Part shown: in pieces, positions 34,336 to 41,381 of the stretch
Layout: every line of letters begins with the position of its first letter
Numbering within the stretch: the first letter of the stretch is position 1
Source: a virus
Length of the DNA: 49,586 nucleotides
IMG/VR virus record: IMGVR_UViG_3300019458_000047
Span: 1-49,586 of that record
Reading direction: 5' to 3' (one strand)
Notes under the pieces: generated by a model
What the model was told of the DNA's origin: nothing
Databases searched by the model: none
What the model saw: the letters and a program-made list of their open reading frames with translations, nothing else
Made by a program: the position numbers and the translations under genes

Positions 34336-36183
34336 TTAAGCCTCTCTAATGCTTGGTCTAACTTTTACTCCAGGAGGTGAAGTTGGTGTGACTCGTATAA
34401 GGGTTCCAACTACGTTAGGAATTGTTCCAAGAGGTAGCCATGAGGAGCCGTCGTTTGTAGAATACTCGAATCTAGCTGCGTTAGCTACGGTATCAAAAGA
34501 TAACAACAAGCTGTTTACTGGATCTGTGGTGTCGTAAGCTCTGAAAAATAACTGTGGTACCGAAGTTGTGTACGCTTTCTTTAATCTAAATGCAAACCTA
34601 GTAGGAGAACCGCTAGATGAGTTATCAAAACTATACTCCCAGTTGTCCGAAATTTCGTTTACTGGTTGAGTAATCAAATGCCCTTCTATGATTTGAACCG
34701 GGATGGTTACGCTATCTCGTTCCATTCTAGGTTGTAATTTGAATTGAATTTGAGAGGCTGATACGATAGCAGACATATCTCGATCTTCGGGTAATGCTAC
34801 CCACCCGCCCGCAGCGGAGCCGAATCCTGATGTTCTGTAGTAGAATTTTCCGAATGATCGAATTGAAGTGAGTACGCTAAGACCCAGCCATTGAGAGTTA
34901 GGGGTGTCGATTACTTTTGAGATTATCGCGGAAAAGTCAAAATTCCACAAGCTTCTTAAATCAAAAGACGTACATCCGATTTGACCTGCTGTCGCATGTA
35001 CCATGTAAAGCCAACCTCCGTGTTCGTAGGTACTGGTTATAGACACGCCTCCGAACGAGTAAAAAGGGATGGGTTGAGCTGTTCTAAATTGTGAGTTGGA
35101 AGAACTTCCGAACATAGCTTCGTATTGAGCGTTCATGAACTTCTTAACTACCCAAGTACCGTTAGATAATTGAAATACAATTCGTTGCAGGGTCGAGGAA
35201 AAGTGCATAGTCGATGGCGTTAAAGCTGTGTTTGTGTTTGCTACGTCGTTAACATCCCTGGTTGTATAACTAGGTAGGGTAGTAACTCCGTTCCCAAAAT
35301 CAGAGACAAGTGCTAGTCCCATGTTTGAGGATGTTGGAATAAACAAACACAATTGTCCTTGAAGCGCGATTGGCGCTCCAGAGTCGGCGGTTGGTACACA
35401 CATGCTGTAGTTATTAAGCAATAAAAAGGTTCCAGACATACCAGTGATAGTTCCAGTTTTTGAAACGTACCAATCTGTGGTTACGCCTAATGCGCCTACC
35501 GTGGTGATCGAAAGAGACATATCGAAATTGTAAAAGTTTGGGGTAGCAACTAAACCGTTAGCGACAACAATTTTAGTTCCGCCTGGTGTGCCGTCAAATT
35601 CGTAACCAGCACCTTGACAAACGGTAAGGTTATTTGTTCCCCCAGTTTCTTGATGCCAATACACAGCTTTTTGTCCTGAGGCAGTTGCTACCGGAATGGT
35701 AGTGGGGCTGGAAGTAAAATCGGCTTTTGCGATATTTTCTACACTAAAAAATCCACCGCTGGCAGCTACAGTACCGACTGTACCAATCAAAATTCTCCAA
35801 CCAGTAGCTCCCGAGTCGTTTACTAATCTACCAGTTCTTTGAGTGTGGGTAGTGTTTGGTAGTTGAACGTTAAGCCTTCCTACGTAAGTTTTTACACCCG
35901 TGGTTTCATTCACATCGTATAGTACAAGACCCATAAGACCTGCGGCTGTTGAAGCTACAAACTGTAATTCATGCCCATTATCGCTTATACACTCACGAAC
36001 TGGGGTTACTGTAGCGTCTGTTATGGTGTCGGCAAAAGCGTTTAGAGGAGTTCCTACTACGATCTTTCCGCCTTGAATTACAGATAGAGTTTTTTGAGCG
36101 GCTCTGCCAAGAACAGTTGTTCGAGTTTGATCGTAAGTACCACCGACTGATTTATTTAATTCTAAAGATATCGCTTTAGCCAT
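34336..36183 (-). CDS. Fibre- or appendage-like virion protein, 615 aa
   Basis: A long beta-rich, Thr/Gly/Ser-rich protein starting MAKAISLELNKSVGGTYDQT. Segments such as 'VECISDNGH'-like turns, 'GRLNVQLPNTTHTQRTGRLV' and 'TMHFSSTLQRIVFQLSNGTW' suggest repeated blades or sandwiches. The C-terminus (about 490-615) is a separate beta domain ('NWEYSFDNSSSGSPTRFAFR', 'ARFEYSTNDGSSWLPLGTIP') resembling carbohydrate-binding or fibre-tip folds. It lies far from the main tail fibre, so it may be a head or collar appendage. The family is not recognised. Confidence 0.6.
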   Translation of the reverse strand: MAKAISLELNKSVGGTYDQTRTTVLGRAAQKTLSVIQGGKIVVGTPLNAFADTITDATVTPVRECISDNGHELQFVASTAAGLMGLVLYDVNETTGVKTYVGRLNVQLPNTTHTQRTGRLVNDSGATGWRILIGTVGTVAASGGFFSVENIAKADFTSSPTTIPVATASGQKAVYWHQETGGTNNLTVCQGAGYEFDGTPGGTKIVVANGLVATPNFYNFDMSLSITTVGALGVTTDWYVSKTGTITGMSGTFLLLNNYSMCVPTADSGAPIALQGQLCLFIPTSSNMGLALVSDFGNGVTTLPSYTTRDVNDVANTNTALTPSTMHFSSTLQRIVFQLSNGTWVVKKFMNAQYEAMFGSSSNSQFRTAQPIPFYSFGGVSITSTYEHGGWLYMVHATAGQIGCTSFDLRSLWNFDFSAIISKVIDTPNSQWLGLSVLTSIRSFGKFYYRTSGFGSAAGGWVALPEDRDMSAIVSASQIQFKLQPRMERDSVTIPVQIIEGHLITQPVNEISDNWEYSFDNSSSGSPTRFAFRLKKAYTTSVPQLFFRAYDTTDPVNSLLLSFDTVANAARFEYSTNDGSSWLPLGTIPNVVGTLIRVTPTSPPGVKVRPSIREA

Positions 36184-36195
36184 TGTTCCTCTCCA

Positions 36196-36693
36196 TTAAA
36201 AGATGCTCCAAATGATGCTATCTCTTCGGTATCTAGTTCCTACTAAAGAATACGAGAGAGCTTTTCTTGCTGTGATTCCAGGAAAAGCGGTCGGTGATGT
36301 GTAATCAATTATAGTCACTCGTTGATTTTTTGTTCCAAAATCTGCGTAAGTAATCGCTTGTATTCTATCGTGAGTAGCCAAAATCTGTTGACGCAGGTTG
36401 TTTATAAAAATTCTTTTAATTCCAGTTTTAGTTCCGTCTTCCGTTCCAACAATCAAAATATTATCTGGGGTCGCAGTAAACGCATCAATGCTTACTGTAA
36501 CCGGAGGAACTACTACTGATATAATAGCATCGACCGCTACAGCCCATTTTCCATCGTCTCGTTGAACTAAATCAACAATCTGACTTCCGTCGCCATTAAC
36601 TATTACTACACGTTTCGCAGCAGCATTATCTTCATGTTCGCGTTGCGTGATAGTATTGACGGATTTGACTTGGTTATTTGGAATATTATCCAC
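36196..36693 (-). CDS. Hypothetical virion protein, 165 aa
   Basis: A beta-rich protein beginning MDNIPNNQVKSVNTITQREH with 'AAAKRVVIVNGDGSQIVDLV' and 'DDGKWAVAVDAIISVVVPPV', a pattern seen at the start of phage virion proteins that carry attachment modules. The second half reads 'FINNLRQQILATHDRIQAIT' and 'SPTAFPGITARKALSYSLVG'. It lies 12 bases before the 615-residue fibre-like gene and may form part of the same appendage. No family motif. Confidence 0.6.
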   Translation of the reverse strand: MDNIPNNQVKSVNTITQREHEDNAAAKRVVIVNGDGSQIVDLVQRDDGKWAVAVDAIISVVVPPVTVSIDAFTATPDNILIVGTEDGTKTGIKRIFINNLRQQILATHDRIQAITYADFGTKNQRVTIIDYTSPTAFPGITARKALSYSLVGTRYRRDSIIWSIF

Positions 36694-36707
36694 AAAAACT
36701 CTCTAAG

Positions 36708-37091
36708 TTATTCGCCAATAATAACTATTTGAACACCAGCTGCAGAAGCTTTTACAGCCATAGATACCATATCGTCGTCAGAAGCTCCAAGATGAAACAG
36801 TTCAACATGTCCTGCTGGCATAGCAAATGAATCAGTTACAGTTGGAGTAGCTGGAGCATCTGATACTTTACCTGCCCAAAAAAATGCGGTAGCTCCTGTA
36901 GTGTTCGTTACTCGAACCATAGCATAATCTTTTACGTTAGTGGTGGTTGTTGAAGTTGCAACTACTGAACCGATTACACCAGGACTTCCGTCTAAGTTTT
37001 TCTCGGAATTACTCGCATCATGAAACTGTGCGTTTGTAATTGACCCAGGGCTACGTGCATTACCAGATAATCCTTGTTTTTTATTTGACAT
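36708..37091 (-). CDS. Small beta-rich capsid-decoration-like protein, 127 aa
   Basis: The N-terminus (SNKKQGLSGNARSPGSITNA) appears flexible. The rest is beta-rich: 'SVVATSTTTTNVKDYAMVRV', 'ATAFFWAGKVSDAPATPTVT', 'AMPAGHVELFHLGASDDDMV', 'SAAGVQIVIIGE'. Position soon after the capsid gene and size would fit a head decoration or head fibre protein, but no family is recognised. Confidence 0.55.
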   Translation of the reverse strand: MSNKKQGLSGNARSPGSITNAQFHDASNSEKNLDGSPGVIGSVVATSTTTTNVKDYAMVRVTNTTGATAFFWAGKVSDAPATPTVTDSFAMPAGHVELFHLGASDDDMVSMAVKASAAGVQIVIIGE

Positions 37092-37103
37092 CTAAAGTCT
37101 CCC

Positions 37104-37415
37104 TTACGTATTATACCTATCGTCGTTCTTACGACTTTCTTCTAGGTTGAGCTTATCAACTTTCCTTTTTAACTTTTCGATCTCATTTCTAAAAAAGAAA
37201 AGAAGATCTCTGTATCTTTTTTCTGAGGATCTTACGAAGTCCAGTTCAAGATCTTTACCAACTCCTCTAGCATCCTCAAAGATAAAACAAACTACAGGCT
37301 TGTCATTTTTACCGATCGAAGGCTCACATCTTAGGTATTTTAACCCATGCATTTCCAGGTACGGACAAAGAGCTAAAGAGTCGGTTTTATATTCTTTTAT
37401 TGAATTCTCAGCCAT
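37104..37415 (-). CDS. Small hypothetical protein following the capsid terminator, 103 aa
   Basis: A 103-residue protein (MAENSIKEYKTDSLALCPYL...) whose N-terminal half reads 'EMHGLKYLRCEPSIGKNDKP' and 'VVCFIFEDARGVGKDLELDF', a compact alpha/beta unit, and whose end is a coiled coil (FRNEIEKLKRKVDKLNLEES). The 'DARGVGKDLELDFVRSSEKR' segment is similar in style to a family of small phage proteins with unknown function. It is the first gene after the capsid terminator and has promoter candidates just upstream. Confidence 0.65.
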   Translation of the reverse strand: MAENSIKEYKTDSLALCPYLEMHGLKYLRCEPSIGKNDKPVVCFIFEDARGVGKDLELDFVRSSEKRYRDLLFFFRNEIEKLKRKVDKLNLEESRKNDDRYNT

Positions 37416-37440
37416 GTTTACAAGCCTAAAGTATATCCTC

Positions 37441-37449
37441 AGTTTATCA
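37441..37449 (-). promoter_or_regulatory. Extended -10 promoter candidate, proximal, after the capsid gene
   Basis: The minus strand reads TGATAAACT, preceded by CCA, about 26 bases before the ATG at 37415. It fits the RTGNTANAMT pattern of the leftward gaps. A second candidate lies 36 bases further upstream. Confidence 0.45.
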
Positions 37450-37484
37450 TGGTCCTGCGTAAGTTTGCAGAACTACTTCAGCTT

Positions 37485-37512
37485 ATTGTACCACGGTTTA
37501 AAATCAGAACAA
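37485..37512 (-). promoter_or_regulatory. Promoter candidate, distal, after the capsid gene
   Basis: On the minus strand TTGTTC (37512-37507) is followed after 16 bases by TACAAT (37490-37485), with a TG extension (TGGTACAAT). It starts directly downstream of the capsid terminator, so it could restart transcription for the small virion genes that follow. Confidence 0.5.
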
Positions 37513-37521
37513 ATACCAGAT

Positions 37522-37559
37522 AAAAAAAGACCCCCGATAAACTTAATTACCGGAGGTCT
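37522..37559 (-). terminator. Rho-independent terminator after the major capsid gene
   Basis: On the minus strand a 9-bp stem AGACCTCCG / CGGGGGTCT (one G-U pair) with a 14-base loop is followed by seven T residues (37528-37522). It lies 35 bases after the capsid stop codon and would separate very high capsid expression from later genes. Confidence 0.9.
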
Positions 37560-37593
37560 AATTTTTTAGAGATTATCTAATGATCTTCGGCTA

Positions 37594-39066
37594 TTAAGCA
37601 GCGCGACCGATATTCATGAAGATAAGGTTTTTGCGAGGAGCATATACGATTGGAGTTCCGTACATGAGCTGCATCCAGCGGTAAGCTGTAGCAACGATCG
37701 CAAGGTCCATCTTCATCAACGGAGCAAGCTGTTTGAATCTCAAAACTTCTGCTTCGTTAGAAAGCAAGTAAGCTTGTGAAAGACCAGGGAGCTTGTGGTT
37801 GAGGTCAGTCAACGTAGCTGCACCACCTACTGAAGCTGGAGCAACGTAACCGATGAATTCATGGTTAGCAGTCGTTCCAACTGGAGCACGGTACACAGCG
37901 TAAGCAACTGCGCCTGCAACAGCAGCAATAGCTACTGAGTTCTTCTCACCAGCAGCAATAGCTGGAGCAGAAGCTGCAGTACCTAGAGCACTTTCGCCGT
38001 TTGCGTTAAGAGCAGAGATACGATAGCTGTAAACACCTGCGTCAGCAGCAGCGAACTTACTGTTAGCATCTGCACCACCGTTTGTAGGTGTTGGAGCTGC
38101 TGGAGTAGCTGGAGCATCCGACGTAGGATCTGCGCCTGTTCGTTTAGGACGTAAAAATACGTCGCTTACCAAAGTGAATTCACCAGCAGAGCTGACGAAG
38201 TTTTGGAGTACGAAACCAGCACGACCGTTTACAACGCCCATTGGGTTAACGCGTTCTTTTGGGTAGAACTGACGAGCAAGATCAGAATGAGCTTTAGTAT
38301 CAAGCATCATGATCGAAGGCATACCGAAGTTTTCAACAACGATACGACCACCATCTTCCAAAGCATCTTCATCGAGCACGAAGTTACGCATGTCTTTGAT
38401 TACGCTTTCAGACAAACCATAACCTGTGAAGGCTTTAGCTTGAGCTGAAGAATCTGAGTTACCTTTGCGGATCTGTTTATCCAAACCGTCCCACTTAAGG
38501 TCCGCTTCTTGGAGAAGAGCAGCATCAGCACCGTCGAACAAACCGGCATTCGAGTAGTGACCGTGACCGTCGAACAAGTTACGTTCAACGATTTCAAGGA
38601 TACGCATGGTTCCGTTACGAATTTCACGAGCAATAGCATCACCGTGAGCGTTACGAACCAAGGTATAAACGTGCGTCAACTCACGAGTTACGCCGATAAA
38701 GCGAACACGTTGTACTTGACGAGTGTAGCTTGAATCTTCAGAACGTGGCAAAGCACCTTCTGCGATAAAGCCCTGACCTTGATCGCCATAACGGTCGATT
38801 CGGTTGTACTCTTCGATAGTGTTATAAGCTTGGTCTTTAGCAAGTAAAGGCCACAACTTAACGTTCTTCATTTCATAGGTAACGCTCTTCAAAGAAGCAT
38901 CGAGAGATTCGACTTGAAGTGCACCACCACCTGTAAGCGCAGTTGGAGCACCGGCATAGCCAGCACCTGCACTGATCGCTTTATTCAACTCATCAACTTC
39001 ACGAGCTGATGTAGCACCGTAACCTTCACCGAAGTTTACGAATTGGTAAGTTCCTAAGCTAGACAT
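37594..39066 (-). CDS. Major capsid protein, HK97-fold type, with inserted Ig/FN3-like domain
   Basis: The gene follows protease and scaffold genes and has a very strong ribosome site (AAGGAGA) and a terminator. Residues 60-300 contain features of a capsid fold: 'KLWPLLAKDQAYNTIEEYNR', 'GFIAEGALPRSEDSSYTRQV', a spine helix region 'DAIAREIRNGTMRILEIVER' and 'PSIMMLDTKAHSDLARQFYP'. Residues about 313-428 form an extra Ala-rich domain with FN3/Ig strands ('AGVYSYRISALNANGESALG', 'AYAVYRAPVG', 'EFIGYVAPAS'). Residues 32-70 are closely similar to the C-terminal part of the prohead protease. The protein forms the head shell; the inserted domain would be exposed on the surface (inference). Confidence 0.85.
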   Translation of the reverse strand: MSSLGTYQFVNFGEGYGATSAREVDELNKAISAGAGYAGAPTALTGGGALQVESLDASLKSVTYEMKNVKLWPLLAKDQAYNTIEEYNRIDRYGDQGQGFIAEGALPRSEDSSYTRQVQRVRFIGVTRELTHVYTLVRNAHGDAIAREIRNGTMRILEIVERNLFDGHGHYSNAGLFDGADAALLQEADLKWDGLDKQIRKGNSDSSAQAKAFTGYGLSESVIKDMRNFVLDEDALEDGGRIVVENFGMPSIMMLDTKAHSDLARQFYPKERVNPMGVVNGRAGFVLQNFVSSAGEFTLVSDVFLRPKRTGADPTSDAPATPAAPTPTNGGADANSKFAAADAGVYSYRISALNANGESALGTAASAPAIAAGEKNSVAIAAVAGAVAYAVYRAPVGTTANHEFIGYVAPASVGGAATLTDLNHKLPGLSQAYLLSNEAEVLRFKQLAPLMKMDLAIVATAYRWMQLMYGTPIVYAPRKNLIFMNIGRAA

Positions 39067-39077
39067 TTATGATCTCC

Positions 39078-39923
39078 TTATTTGATTCCTAGTTCTTTAA
39101 AAACTAGTGACTTAATTACTGAGTCCGAAATATTATTAGTAGCTTCGAATTCAGCGATATGATGAGAAGTTACGCCTTTCTCCTGTCTTTGTAGATCAAG
39201 CAACTTGTCTAGCACTTGGGTTTTAGAAATGTCTTTCGATTCCGTTCCAGACTTTTCTAGAGTTTCCAAGGTAGCAATCGATCGCCTGTCGTAAGCAGGT
39301 TGAGAAGATATTTTCTCGACTTTTTCCGACAAACTCTTAATGAGAAGGTCTTTCTCATCAAGAACTTTTTTGAAGTTGCCGATTTGATCTTCTACTGCTT
39401 TAGCAATAGTTTTAACAAGATCTTCTTGTTCGACAGCTTCAGATTTTTGCATGCTTTCTTCAGAAGTTTCTTCTCTCCAAGCTTTGATGAGTTCAACTTC
39501 TTCAGCATCAAGATGTTCCGAAAGTTCAGCGAGGGACTTCTTCATTTTCTTAGCTTTTTTAGCTTCTTCAGCGTCCTTCTCGTCTTTTTCTTTCTTTTCG
39601 TCTTCTTGAGCTTTCTTCATTTTTTCAGCTTTTTCTTTCTCTTCTTTTTCCTTCTTCTCTTTTTCTTCAGCATCTGCTTGAGCTTTTTTAGCTTCGTCTT
39701 CTTTCTTAGCAGCTTCATCTTTTTCCGAAGAGGCACCTAGAAGTTGGTTTTTTCCGCCGTTAGCAGAAATACCTTCAGGAGATCCCGAGCTGAGTTCTCC
39801 TTCTTTAGCAAGTTCACCAGCAGCTTTTGCGACTGTTTCAGTAGCGGTAGCTTCTGGGGCTGGTTTTGCTAGAATTTCTTCAACGATCTGTTCGATCGAT
39901 TTTTTAAGTTCTTGATCAGTCAC
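39078..39923 (-). CDS. Scaffold-like protein, 281 aa, highly charged coiled coil
   Basis: Between protease and capsid genes lies this protein of very high Lys/Glu content. Residues about 70-140 are an almost unbroken charged helix (KDEAAKKEDEAKKAQADAEE...). Residues 145-215 are helical and 'EKLLIKSLSEKVEKIS'-like. The position and composition match internal scaffolding proteins that guide capsid assembly and are degraded by the protease. The C-terminal 60 residues ('KTQVLDKLLDLQRQEKGVTS', 'NNISDSVIKSLVFKELGIK') could bind capsid subunits. Function is inferred, not seen. Confidence 0.75.
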   Translation of the reverse strand: MTDQELKKSIEQIVEEILAKPAPEATATETVAKAAGELAKEGELSSGSPEGISANGGKNQLLGASSEKDEAAKKEDEAKKAQADAEEKEKKEKEEKEKAEKMKKAQEDEKKEKDEKDAEEAKKAKKMKKSLAELSEHLDAEEVELIKAWREETSEESMQKSEAVEQEDLVKTIAKAVEDQIGNFKKVLDEKDLLIKSLSEKVEKISSQPAYDRRSIATLETLEKSGTESKDISKTQVLDKLLDLQRQEKGVTSHHIAEFEATNNISDSVIKSLVFKELGIK

Positions 39924-39934
39924 AAAAATCTCCT

Positions 39935-40777
39935 TTAGTCGTTATCGACTTTTTCAAGAAAAGTCTCAAGTACCAACTCAGCCAGTTTTAGTGGGTCTTC
40001 ATTGGGCAATGCTTTTCTCAAGCTTTCAATAACTGATTTTAACATCAGTTTTTTGTTCTTTACGTGTTTTTTACCGTAGGTAACTTTTTTGGGTTTACCT
40101 TCCAAGCTTTCCGTAGTCAACGCTGCGCCTCCAGACATATTCCCTGGAGCACCAGCATAACCGACTCCGGCAGCTAGAGCTTTTTGAGCAACCTCGATGA
40201 GCATCTCAAGATCGGCTTTATTGATCTCGATTTTTTCTTCAGGTTGAGTTTCTAGAACAGTAGTGGTATCCGAATTCAATGATTTTAGAAGTTCTGCATA
40301 AGTATACGGATTCACAGGATCTAATGTTAAAGCTACTTTATCGATTCGCGCCTTCTTAATATCCTTAGAGTTATTGAAGTCACGTTGCATGATCTTACCT
40401 TCAATACTCATGTGTACGCGGTGAGAATCTGATTTCTTGATTGATTTCAAGATGTTATAGAAAGCTTTAGCGCGGTCCTGGTGTTTAAAAAGATAACCTT
40501 TAACCAACAAAGCTTTTTTACCATTTTCAACAACAAAATCAGCATCTTCGATCTTACCAAGAACGTTCTCAGGACCTTTTTGATGGTCGAAGTTGAACAA
40601 TCCTCTTCCTGCTTTAAGCATGGATATATCTAGACCGTTTTGATCAACTGTTTCACCTTGCAGATCTTGGTCATCGGTAGAAGCTATACCTTGGATTTGC
40701 CAGCTTTCTTCCCCGTCCTGGTCGGTAGCTTTCGTGAGTTCGATAGGAATTGAAAATTTAAAATCTTTATTACTCAT
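39935..40777 (-). CDS. Prohead protease (XkdF-like / S78-related), 280 aa
   Basis: The protein has the herpesvirus-assemblin-like prohead protease pattern: 'WQIQGIASTDDQDLQGETVD', the histidine in 'LFNFDHQKGPENVLGKI' (H65) and the serine in 'HRVHMSIEGKIM' (S124), followed by 'KARIDKVALTLDPVNPYTYA'. Such enzymes cut scaffold, capsid N-termini and themselves during head maturation. Residues 202-240 form a segment that matches capsid residues 32-70 at 22 of 39 positions, without gaps. The start codon lies seven bases after a TACACT box; there is only a weak AGAG ribosome site, so it may be leaderless or coupled. Confidence 0.85.
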   Translation of the reverse strand: MSNKDFKFSIPIELTKATDQDGEESWQIQGIASTDDQDLQGETVDQNGLDISMLKAGRGLFNFDHQKGPENVLGKIEDADFVVENGKKALLVKGYLFKHQDRAKAFYNILKSIKKSDSHRVHMSIEGKIMQRDFNNSKDIKKARIDKVALTLDPVNPYTYAELLKSLNSDTTTVLETQPEEKIEINKADLEMLIEVAQKALAAGVGYAGAPGNMSGGAALTTESLEGKPKKVTYGKKHVKNKKLMLKSVIESLRKALPNEDPLKLAELVLETFLEKVDND

Positions 40778-40784
40778 AATCTCT

Positions 40785-40793
40785 AGTGTAACA
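40785..40793 (-). promoter_or_regulatory. Extended -10 promoter candidate directly before the protease gene
   Basis: The minus strand reads TGTTACACT, preceded by CCG. Only seven bases separate its end from the protease ATG, so a transcript would be almost leaderless. It fits the leftward RTGNTANAMT pattern but the short distance lowers confidence. Confidence 0.35.
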
Positions 40794-40801
40794 CGGGGTC
40801 T

Positions 40802-41059
40802 TTATTCTTTTTCTATACTGAGCGTCTTAAATTTTCGCTTCATCTTAAGGGAGGCTTTTTTCTCAATAGAAGTGATGGCTGAAATAGATAAGTCCATTAA
40901 ATTGGCTACTTCAAGAAGAGTATGAGTTCTAGTATTATGACGTAGGTATACCCAAAAACAATTACTATGATCTGGCGAATTTATCCACCAAACATTGTCC
41001 TTCGAGAGCGAGTCTTGTCGTCCGCACTTACAAGGTGCAAGATGAGGGTACTTTTTCAT
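40802..41059 (-). CDS. Small protein with sigma-70 region 4-like helix-turn-helix, candidate late regulator
   Basis: Residues about 45-77 ('THTLLEVANLMDLSISAITS', then IEKKASLKMKRKFK) match the form of sigma region 4: 'TL.EVA..m..S...I..IE..A..Kmkr'. The N-terminus has 'APCKCGRQD' (C10, C12), with C34 further on, perhaps a metal site. At 85 residues it is far too small for a complete sigma factor. It is the first leftward gene, at the divide between the two transcription directions and before the capsid operon. A role in steering polymerase to late promoters is an inference from motif and place; it could also be a plain DNA-binding protein. Confidence 0.65.
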   Translation of the reverse strand: MKKYPHLAPCKCGRQDSLSKDNVWWINSPDHSNCFWVYLRHNTRTHTLLEVANLMDLSISAITSIEKKASLKMKRKFKTLSIEKE

Positions 41060-41065
41060 ATAAAA

Positions 41066-41094
41066 ATTATCTCATCTTTTTTTTGATAAAACAA
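41066..41094 (-). promoter_or_regulatory. Leftward promoter candidate for the region 4-like gene
   Basis: On the minus strand TTGTTT (41094-41089) is followed after 17 bases by GATAAT (41071-41066). The end of the -10 box is six bases from the ATG at 41059, so the transcript would be leaderless or nearly so. No ribosome site is seen before the ATG. Confidence 0.45.
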
Positions 41095-41140
41095 TCCTAC
41101 CTCGTTTTTCTGGCATGCGGCTTGCACTGATGATTGGTAC

Positions 41141-41169
41141 TTGCTTTTATTTTAAATTTATGCTAGACT
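41141..41169 (+). promoter_or_regulatory. Rightward promoter candidate for the aminotransferase operon
   Basis: TTGCTT (41141-41146), a 17-base AT-rich spacer and TAGACT (41164-41169). Predicted transcription start is near 41176, at the base of the hairpin CTTGTAG / CTACAAG, leaving a leader of about 205 bases before the first rightward gene. Confidence 0.5.
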
Positions 41170-41173
41170 AACG

Positions 41174-41227
41174 CTTGTAGCAGTGATCGAAGACGAACCA
41201 CAGTTCGGTTCTGGTATAGTCTACAAG
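41174..41227 (+). ncRNA. Structured 5' leader element (closed stem with inner hairpin)
   Basis: CTTGTAG (41174-41180) pairs perfectly with CTACAAG (41221-41227) and closes a 40-base region that contains a second stem, GAACC (41195-41199) with GGTTC (41207-41211). A further weak stem CGAG / CTCG (41230-41233, 41258-41261) encloses the hairpin ATCC-TTC-GGAT (41243-41253). The structure begins at the predicted transcript start. It may protect the 5' end, act as a cis-regulator, or be a small RNA. It is too short and irregular to be a tRNA. Confidence 0.4.
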
Positions 41228-41381
41228 TACGAGGTGAGCTATATCCTTCGGATCAGACTCGACATTATTTTAGGCTATTTTTAAAATAAAAGAAATAGAA
41301 GATTTATAACCTCCTTTTTTCGACCTCTTGCGTCGTCTTATTTCGTTGACTCCAACTACGAGAACTCGTAGGATCGGAGGT

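Larger units (their letters stand above)
41060..41381. other. Divergent intergenic control region (322 bases)
   Basis: This is the only non-coding stretch longer than 300 bases. It separates leftward virion genes from rightward early-type genes. It contains a leftward promoter candidate (41066-41094), a rightward promoter candidate (41141-41169), and a rightward leader of about 205 bases with hairpins at 41174-41227, 41230-41261 and 41288-41297 region (weak). No credible gene longer than a few codons is present before the ATG at 41382. No tRNA is found. Confidence 0.75.

Noticed and set aside
39300-39740. Phe/Leu-rich frame on the plus strand opposite the scaffold gene
   Set aside because: It is the antisense of Lys/Glu codon runs of the scaffold and lacks a ribosome site and context.
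41173-41228. A tRNA-like closing stem with an inner hairpin
   Set aside because: Only 56 bases, no correct T-arm (GGTTCGA-type) next to the acceptor strand and no anticodon arm; kept as a structured leader instead.
41328-41381. Longer form of the first rightward gene from a TTG
   Set aside because: The extension is Arg/Thr-rich, and ribosome site AGGA/GGAGG stands directly before the ATG at 41382.
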